The notes under the pieces are model-generated. The model saw only the letters and a list, made by a program, of their open reading frames with translations. It had not been told where the DNA came from and searched no databases. A stretch of DNA of 7,513 nucleotides, taken from NCBI GenBank assembly GCA_028716765.1, contig JAQUPC010000104.1:1-7513 (forward strand), in the 5' to 3' direction. This DNA is from Alphaproteobacteria bacterium. GTDB lineage: Bacteria > Pseudomonadota > Alphaproteobacteria > UBA9219. Numbering within the stretch: position 1 is the first letter of the stretch; each line of letters opens with the position of its first letter. This document shows positions 6,323-7,513 of this stretch, one piece after another. The position numbers and the translations under genes are program-made.

Positions 6323-6358
6323 AGATTTTCTAAGCGCGCGTCGCGCGCAAGAAAATCT
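6323..6358. repeat. Perfect-arm hairpin downstream of tRNA-Cys
   Basis: AGATTTTCT (6323-6331) pairs with AGAAAATCT (6350-6358), and inside it GCGCGCG (6334-6340) pairs with CGCGCGC (6342-6348), leaving small bulges (AA and A). It lies about 95 bases beyond the tRNA 3' end on the tRNA strand and could limit read-through, but no T-run follows. Its layout (AT-rich outer arm, TCTAAG, GC-rich inner arm) resembles the hairpin at 2355-2394. Confidence 0.55.
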
Positions 6359-6452
6359 AACGGCTCGCCGGGCCGAAGCGAACGCGGAAACAGCCCGTCT
6401 TCGCCCTTCGGGCTACAACGCGGCAGCCTTTGCTCAATGCGTTCGCGAAGGC

Positions 6453-6526
6453 TGGAGGCACGGGCCGGAATCGAACCGGCATACACGGATTTGCAGTCCG
6501 CTGCATAGCCATTCTGCCACCGCGCC
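6453..6526 (-). tRNA. tRNA-Cys (anticodon GCA), CCA encoded
   Basis: Read on the minus strand, the 74-base gene folds as a cloverleaf. The acceptor stem GGCGCGG (6520-6526) pairs with CCGTGCC (6457-6463) with one G-U. The anticodon stem GCGGA/TCCGT encloses the loop CTGCAAA with GCA at 6492-6494. The T-arm CCGGTTCGATTCCGG is canonical. The discriminator is U, as expected for cysteine tRNA, and CCA is encoded at 6453-6455. It lies 102 bases downstream of lolA on the same strand, with its own candidate promoter. Confidence 0.97.
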
Positions 6527-6548
6527 ATCTGCCCTGAGGCAGGCCGTA

Positions 6549-6577
6549 CACTAGGATTTTCAGGGCCTTAAGGTCAA
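6549..6577 (-). promoter_or_regulatory. Candidate promoter of tRNA-Cys
   Basis: On the minus strand CTTGACC (TTGACC at 6572-6577) is a good alphaproteobacterial -35. A weak -10 (CTAGTG, 6549-6554) follows after 17 bases and would start transcription about 15 bases before the mature tRNA. The -35 is convincing; the -10 is not. Confidence 0.45.
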
Positions 6578-6628
6578 GAGTTCATCTATGGCATTTAAGG
6601 CTGTATTAACGAACAAAATCGCGCCGCT

Positions 6629-7339
6629 TCAGGGCCGTTTGCCGAAATTGGGCGGCACGAAATCGAAGGTGTTGGAGGCGAAGGTCACGCCTTCCCGGGC
6701 GTTTTCGAGGTTGACGCCCGTGGTGCGGCCCAGCGCGTCGAGCACCCGCCACTGCCTCAGCTGCAACGGCTTGTCCTCGAAGATCAGGGTCAATTCGCCG
6801 TCGCCGGGGTCCTTGGCGGACACGATGCTCAATTCCAGCTTGGCCGGAAAGCGCACGAACTTCGTGACCGTGACGTCGCCGCTCAGTTTGATCGGATCGC
6901 GCAGGATAAACTCGGCGATGCTCGAGCCGACGGGCACGTTGGTTTGCTGTTCCATTCCGGCGTCCCAGATATGGACGAAGGTGCCGTCGGCGACGATGAA
7001 GTCCTTTTGGGGAGGATCGTAGGTGACGCGCATTTTGCCGGGGCGCTGGATGGCGATTTTGCCGTGGCGGAACTCGCCCATGTCGTTGACCTGCGTAAAG
7101 CCGGCGGCGACGCTTTTCAGCTCGTTGAGATACTTTTCAATCCGGGCGATGTCCGCCTTGTCGCTCTCGGAAAGTTTGGCGGGCGTGACGCGCGTCGCCG
7201 GTTTGGCGGGTTCGGGAATCGCCGCCGGTTTGGCGTCCCCGGTTTTAGCCGTCCGCTTGGGCGACAGGTTGGAAGGCGAGGCTCCCCAGGCGGGAAGAGC
7301 CATCAGGCACAAGGCGAGGAACAGGGCATGAATACGCAT
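6629..7339 (-). CDS. lolA: Outer-membrane lipoprotein carrier protein LolA
   Basis: LolA ferries lipoproteins released by LolCDE through the periplasm to the outer membrane. From the ATG at 7339 the protein has 236 residues. Residues 1-20 are a signal peptide (hydrophobic core, then LPAWGA). A linker rich in Ala, Pro and Lys (about 21-55) precedes the LolA domain, which starts near DIARIEKYLNELKSVAAGFTQ. The pattern RHGKIAIQRPGKMRVTYDPP, then IVADGTFVHIWDAGMEQQT, is the family's beta-barrel core and matches the alphaproteobacterial form. An in-frame TTG at 7369 would add ten residues before the signal peptide; I prefer the ATG because it gives a normal signal sequence. Neither start has a clear Shine-Dalgarno. 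In many alphaproteobacteria lolA follows ftsK; here the upstream gene lies beyond the window. Confidence 0.93.
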   Translation of the reverse strand: MRIHALFLALCLMALPAWGASPSNLSPKRTAKTGDAKPAAIPEPAKPATRVTPAKLSESDKADIARIEKYLNELKSVAAGFTQVNDMGEFRHGKIAIQRPGKMRVTYDPPQKDFIVADGTFVHIWDAGMEQQTNVPVGSSIAEFILRDPIKLSGDVTVTKFVRFPAKLELSIVSAKDPGDGELTLIFEDKPLQLRQWRVLDALGRTTGVNLENAREGVTFASNTFDFVPPNFGKRP

Positions 7340-7413
7340 GCCCGGCAATTTGACGGCAAATTGTGGCAAAGGGAAGGAGAAAATAATAAGAAGTTTCCCC
7401 GCCCGGATTTGGC

Positions 7414-7512
7414 CTAGGCGCGCGCCAAATGAGGGGTGTGGTTTGTTTTTAAAGCCGTTTTGGCGGGCCGGCGCGCGTGTTTTTTCATGAACTTTCCAAG
7501 CCTTATAAGCAT
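7414..7512 (-). CDS. Short basic open frame at the window edge (possible tail of upstream gene)
   Basis: The minus strand is open from the right edge to a TAG at 7414-7416, reading MLIRLGKFMKKHARRPAKT and then a basic, His-containing end. It may be the C-terminus of a gene beyond the window or a spurious frame. The stop lies inside an inverted repeat, ATTTGGC/GCCAAAT (7407-7413, 7424-7430), that encloses the palindrome GGCGCGCGCC. Nothing identifies a family. Confidence 0.2.
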   Translation of the reverse strand: MLIRLGKFMKKHARRPAKTALKTNHTPHLARA

Positions 7513-7513
7513 G

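Noticed and set aside
6224..6508. A 94-codon plus-strand open frame ending EARAGIEPAYTDLQSAA
   Set aside because: This peptide is the familiar antisense translation of a tRNA-Cys gene plus adjacent repeats, not a protein.

Overview
The window looks like chromosomal DNA from an alphaproteobacterium. The evidence is a GC-rich housekeeping background, a pyruvate phosphate dikinase, a LolA carrier with an Ala/Pro/Lys-rich linker, a bacteriohemerythrin, and gaps filled with short palindromic repeats of the types seen in many alphaproteobacterial genomes. The class is inferred from gene style; no rRNA or marker gene fixes the species.

Layout. At the left edge (1-1241, + strand) is the C-terminal half of pyruvate phosphate dikinase. 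One base after its stop begins a visibly AT-richer GNAT acetyltransferase gene (to 1833), followed by a bacteriohemerythrin (1889-2302). A palindromic repeat cluster (2329-2476) closes this rightward block. Two leftward genes follow: a secreted ClpP/SppA-fold protease-like protein (2530-3456) and, upstream of it, a membrane-anchored family-3 solute-binding protein (3601-4473). From about 4500 to 6450 the sequence is accessory in character. It holds a composite palindromic element (4536-4803), a possible gene remnant, one AT-rich leftward gene (5046-5645) whose H-x-H...S-x-x-D motif suggests an orphan JAMM/JAB metallopeptidase, a 575-base gene-poor stretch with a perfect palindrome and helically phased direct repeats (6037-6073), and more nested inverted repeats. 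This zone is bounded on the right by a tRNA-Cys(GCA) gene (6453-6526, minus strand). Then comes lolA (6629-7339, minus strand) and, at the right edge, a short basic reading frame that may be the tail of an upstream gene.

How the parts relate. The core genes (ppdK, lolA, tRNA-Cys) are ordinary housekeeping genes: PEP/pyruvate interconversion, lipoprotein trafficking and translation. The zone between the solute-binding protein and tRNA-Cys has the look of an integration or repeat-accumulation site. A 13-of-14 match to the tRNA-Cys 3' end, including the CCA bases, lies at 4853-4866 in the same orientation. If it is an attachment-site remnant, it would delimit a roughly 1.6 kb insert carrying the JAMM-like gene, although no integrase is present.

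The most interesting points are the JAMM-like orphan gene and its possible tRNA-bounded insert, the hemerythrin in which one of seven expected iron ligands is Gln instead of His, and the phased-repeat/palindrome site at 6037-6073. I see no CRISPR array, complete insertion sequence, rRNA or recognisable multi-gene defence system.
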